The position numbers and the translations under genes are program-made. The notes under the pieces are model-generated. The model ran no database searches, was not told where the DNA came from, and worked only from the letters and a program-made list of their open reading frames with translations. DNA of 7,855 nucleotides. Origin: an uncultured Eubacteriales bacterium. Lineage in GTDB: Bacteria > Bacillota > Clostridia > Oscillospirales > Acutalibacteraceae. Positions 6,256-7,855 of the stretch are shown piece by piece (position 1 is the stretch's first letter; the number at the start of each line of letters is the position of its first letter). Location: positions 1-7,855 of the forward strand of contig ONRO01000122.1 in NCBI GenBank assembly GCA_900320235.1, given 5' to 3'.

Positions 6256-6861
6256 TCATGCACTTTTTAACATAAAAAAGCCTTTCATCACCAGAATAAA
6301 CAGGCAAATCATTCCAGCATATGGCTGTCTTGCCAGAATGAACAGAACTGTGCCGCTAAGTGATGTTATTATACCAGTGATCAGAAGAAACTTATTCCAC
6401 AGTGGTTTATCGTAATTACTCATCACAATTCCGCAGGATCCGTTCAGAACCGAAAGACCTGCTATTGAAATAAATATGATCTTCAGCCATCCGCTTATCC
6501 CGTCAAGTTCAAACAAGGCAACAGATGATATTCCCTCCGCTGCGCTGTTTCCGAATACCGGAAGAATAAACAATAATATCATCAGACAATCAAGAATACT
6601 ACATATTAGTGACGTGATTTTTTTATTTGTTTCTTTCTTTTCATTCTCGGCAAGCGTTACAATTTCTTCACTGCATATCAGTTCATCAATTGTTACATGA
6701 AAATATTTTGAAATCACCTTTAATGAATCAATCCCAGGGTATCCTCTGCCGGATTCCCATTTTGATATTGCTGTACGGGAAACAAAAAGCTTTCCTGCTA
6801 ATTCCTCCTGTGTCAGATTTTGTTCTGTTCTGAGTTTCTTTAGTTTTTCATTGAATTCCAC
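6256..6861 (-). CDS. Membrane-anchored XRE (Cro/CI-type) transcriptional regulator
   Basis: A 201-residue protein. An N-terminal helix-turn-helix domain (about 4-61) has the classic LRTEQNLTQEELAGKLFVSR and AISKWESGRGYP stretches. A short charged linker (65-82) is followed by about four hydrophobic segments (roughly 82-103, 124-147, 157-177 and 181-198). DNA binding would take place at the inner membrane face, and the membrane part may sense an envelope or small-molecule signal. Such XRE-plus-membrane proteins are common in Clostridia and often control neighbouring envelope or transport genes; the PAP2 gene directly downstream is the obvious candidate target (inference). The start is GTG at 6861: an in-frame TAA lies two codons upstream and GGAG is 10 nt away. 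It follows tetR by 86 nt without a clear terminator or strong promoter, so it may be cotranscribed with tetR. Confidence 0.9.
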   Translation of the reverse strand: MEFNEKLKKLRTEQNLTQEELAGKLFVSRTAISKWESGRGYPGIDSLKVISKYFHVTIDELICSEEIVTLAENEKKETNKKITSLICSILDCLMILLFILPVFGNSAAEGISSVALFELDGISGWLKIIFISIAGLSVLNGSCGIVMSNYDKPLWNKFLLITGIITSLSGTVLFILARQPYAGMICLFILVMKGFFMLKSA

Positions 6862-6947
6862 TTTTTCTTATCTCCAATCTTACCAACAATTCAAACTTCA
6901 CTGTTACAGCAATATTTTCATTCCGTTTGTCCACATACTTTTCGGTT

Positions 6948-7541
6948 TTATTCCCGTTCGTTCATATAAACATCACAGAAATGCCTGATATGCCTTTCTA
7001 TCTGCTCAATTATTTCTTTTTCATTCATAGGCTGTCTGTCAGCTCTCGAAACCATTAGTACAACCGGTGCCGTAAGCTCTGCCGCAAGCAAAGCAGGATC
7101 ATCCTCCCTGAACATTCCTTCTGCCATCATATCCCTGATTATTTTTGTATACATGAGCTGAATCCCGTCAAGCTGATGTCTTGTGGTTATCTCAGCCAGT
7201 CTTTCATTCCGGAACTGCTCCTGTACAAGAAATTTCCGTATCTTTCTGATGATCGGATCATGCATTGTAAATGAAACTCTTCCCATTGCCATCTTAACAA
7301 ACTCTTCTTTGCTTTCAGGAAGTCTTCCGATATTTCTGTCAGAACCAAAATATTCTTCATAACGGGCTTCAGCAGAATCGATCAGTGAAGTCAGAATATC
7401 CTCTTTTCCCTTAAAGTGCTTATACAGTGACGGTCCCTTGATACCAACGCATTCTGCTATCTGATCTACTCCTGTTCCGTCATAACCTTTCTCTGCAAAA
7501 AGGGTCAACGCTTCTTCAAGTATTCTTTCCTTTGTTGTCAT
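6948..7541 (-). CDS. TetR family transcriptional regulator
   Basis: A 197-residue regulator. The N-terminal TetR domain TTKERILEEALTLFAEKGYD (2-21) leads into the helix-turn-helix GVDQIAECVGIKGPSLYKHFKGKEDIL (24-50). The helical ligand-binding and dimerisation part follows and is not diagnostic of a ligand. I place the start at ATG 7541, with GGAGG 5 nt away, rather than ATG 7568, which would add nine residues but sits at the predicted transcription start. The promoter just upstream overlaps a 39-bp near-palindrome, so autorepression is likely. No transporter or other usual target gene is visible; the XRE gene downstream is the only nearby candidate, besides whatever lies beyond the right edge. 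Confidence 0.93.
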   Translation of the reverse strand: MTTKERILEEALTLFAEKGYDGTGVDQIAECVGIKGPSLYKHFKGKEDILTSLIDSAEARYEEYFGSDRNIGRLPESKEEFVKMAMGRVSFTMHDPIIRKIRKFLVQEQFRNERLAEITTRHQLDGIQLMYTKIIRDMMAEGMFREDDPALLAAELTAPVVLMVSRADRQPMNEKEIIEQIERHIRHFCDVYMNERE

Positions 7542-7557
7542 ATAATCCTCCAAAAAA

Positions 7558-7604
7558 CTAACGCTCATCAGCTTTATTATAGCTAATGAACGTTAGCTTG
7601 TCAA
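7558..7604 (-). promoter_or_regulatory. Consensus promoter and probable TetR autoregulatory operator
   Basis: On the minus strand TTGACA (7604-7599), exactly 17 nt, then TATAAT (7581-7576): a perfect sigma-A promoter. Arms 7558-7573 and 7581-7596 form a 16-bp inverted repeat with 14 of 16 matches around a 7-nt centre that is part of the -10. One arm covers the spacer, the other the transcription start near 7569. Each arm holds a CTAA-N6-TTAG-like pseudo-palindrome (exact in the spacer arm), suggesting two adjacent dimer sites. Binding would block RNA polymerase. Confidence 0.85.
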
Positions 7605-7605
7605 G

Positions 7606-7655
7606 AAAAAATCGATCGGCCGGCGTGCCGGCAGCGTGACGACCCTGCCCACGCT
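7606..7655 (-). other. GC-rich palindromic patch, possibly a terminator for leftward transcription
   Basis: Two copies of GCCGGC (7619-7624, 7627-7632) separated by 2 nt form a GC-only hairpin. On the minus strand it is followed by CGATCGA and a T6 run (7611-7606), resembling an intrinsic terminator. Overlapping it, AGCGTG (7633-7638) and CACGCT (7650-7655) form a second 6-bp stem. The patch is far more GC-rich than its surroundings. It also contains the leftmost, partial copy of the ~100-bp repeat. Confidence 0.4.
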
Positions 7656-7855
7656 CACAAGAAACGAATCGCCCCCTTATTACTCCTGAGTCCAATCTTT
7701 TCAGGCAAATCAACTTCCACAGTTCTTAAGCGTAACTAAGTTGTCCAACCTCACACAATACTAATCTCCCCTGTTAATTCTGATTTCTGAGTCCAATCAT
7801 CTCAGGCAAGATAACTTACCATGTTTTCAGCGTAACGAAGCCAGCTACACTCACA
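7633..7855. repeat. Degenerate ~100-bp tandem repeat, open at the right edge
   Basis: Two clearly related copies begin with CTGAGTCCAATC at 7686 and 7787 (101 nt apart) and share CAGGCAA, AACTT, AGCGTAAC and CTCACA in the same order. A third, partial copy to the left shares the block AGCGTRAC...CTCACA: AGCGT recurs at 7633, 7729 and 7829. The stretch following CTCACA also matches between the first two copies. Spacings of 96-101 are not a constant multiple of three and no long open frame covers the region, so it is probably non-coding. In the full copies CTGAG pairs with a C/T-TCAG around a conserved TCCAATC loop. It fills 7612-7855 and I see no gene there. Its class is not recognised. Confidence 0.65.

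Noticed and set aside
7542..7568. Upstream ATG (7568) as the tetR start
   Set aside because: It falls at the predicted transcription start and inside the operator arm; ATG 7541 has GGAGG at good spacing and begins the standard TetR N-terminus.
7612..7855. CRISPR array at the right edge
   Set aside because: The period is ~100 bp and the whole unit is diverged; there are no short identical repeats separated by unique spacers.

Overview
The window reads as one collinear block of eight genes, all on the minus strand, from a low-to-moderate-GC Gram-positive bacterium. Strong GGAGG-type ribosome binding sites, consensus sigma-A promoters and the protein types (GH36 alpha-galactosidase, YjdF, DUF3795, CAT-like acetyltransferase) point to Clostridia, possibly a Ruminococcus-like gut or rumen organism. 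The genus is a guess from protein flavour, not a demonstrated assignment. Plus-strand open frames look like shadows of the minus-strand genes.

Reading right to left, in the direction of transcription: (1) 7612-7855 is non-coding and holds a degenerate ~100-bp tandem repeat that runs off the right edge and ends leftward in a GC-rich palindromic patch. (2) A TetR regulator (6948-7541) is driven by a perfect-consensus promoter whose -10 sits inside a 39-bp near-palindrome, a probable autoregulatory operator. (3) A membrane-anchored XRE regulator (6256-6861) follows, then (4) a PAP2-type membrane phosphatase (5440-6150) with its own good promoter. (5) A tight four-gene cluster follows: DUF3795 Cys-rich protein, NAD(P)H/FMN-type flavoprotein with a four-Cys motif, YjdF, and a CAT-like acetyltransferase (5323 down to 3228). 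Gaps are 16-18 nt with one 32-nt overlap, so it is almost certainly an operon. (6) A stand-alone signal-peptidase-I homologue (2453-2992) lacks both catalytic residues; its ~110-nt leader has two mutually exclusive hairpins, one covering the Shine-Dalgarno sequence. (7) After a perfect 11-bp bidirectional terminator and a ~370-nt regulatory stretch comes an intracellular GH36 alpha-galactosidase (2072 to the left edge), missing only its C-terminal tail.

Functionally, the galactosidase would release galactose from melibiose/raffinose-type sugars in the cytoplasm. The four-gene operon looks like a small-molecule detoxification cassette: YjdF is known from genes controlled by an azaaromatic-sensing riboswitch, and here it sits with a flavoprotein reductase and an acetyltransferase. 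That joint role is inferred from context. The most notable items are the catalytically stripped S26 protein and its leader, the YjdF/CAT operon without a recognisable yjdF riboswitch, the TetR operator architecture, and the right-edge repeat.
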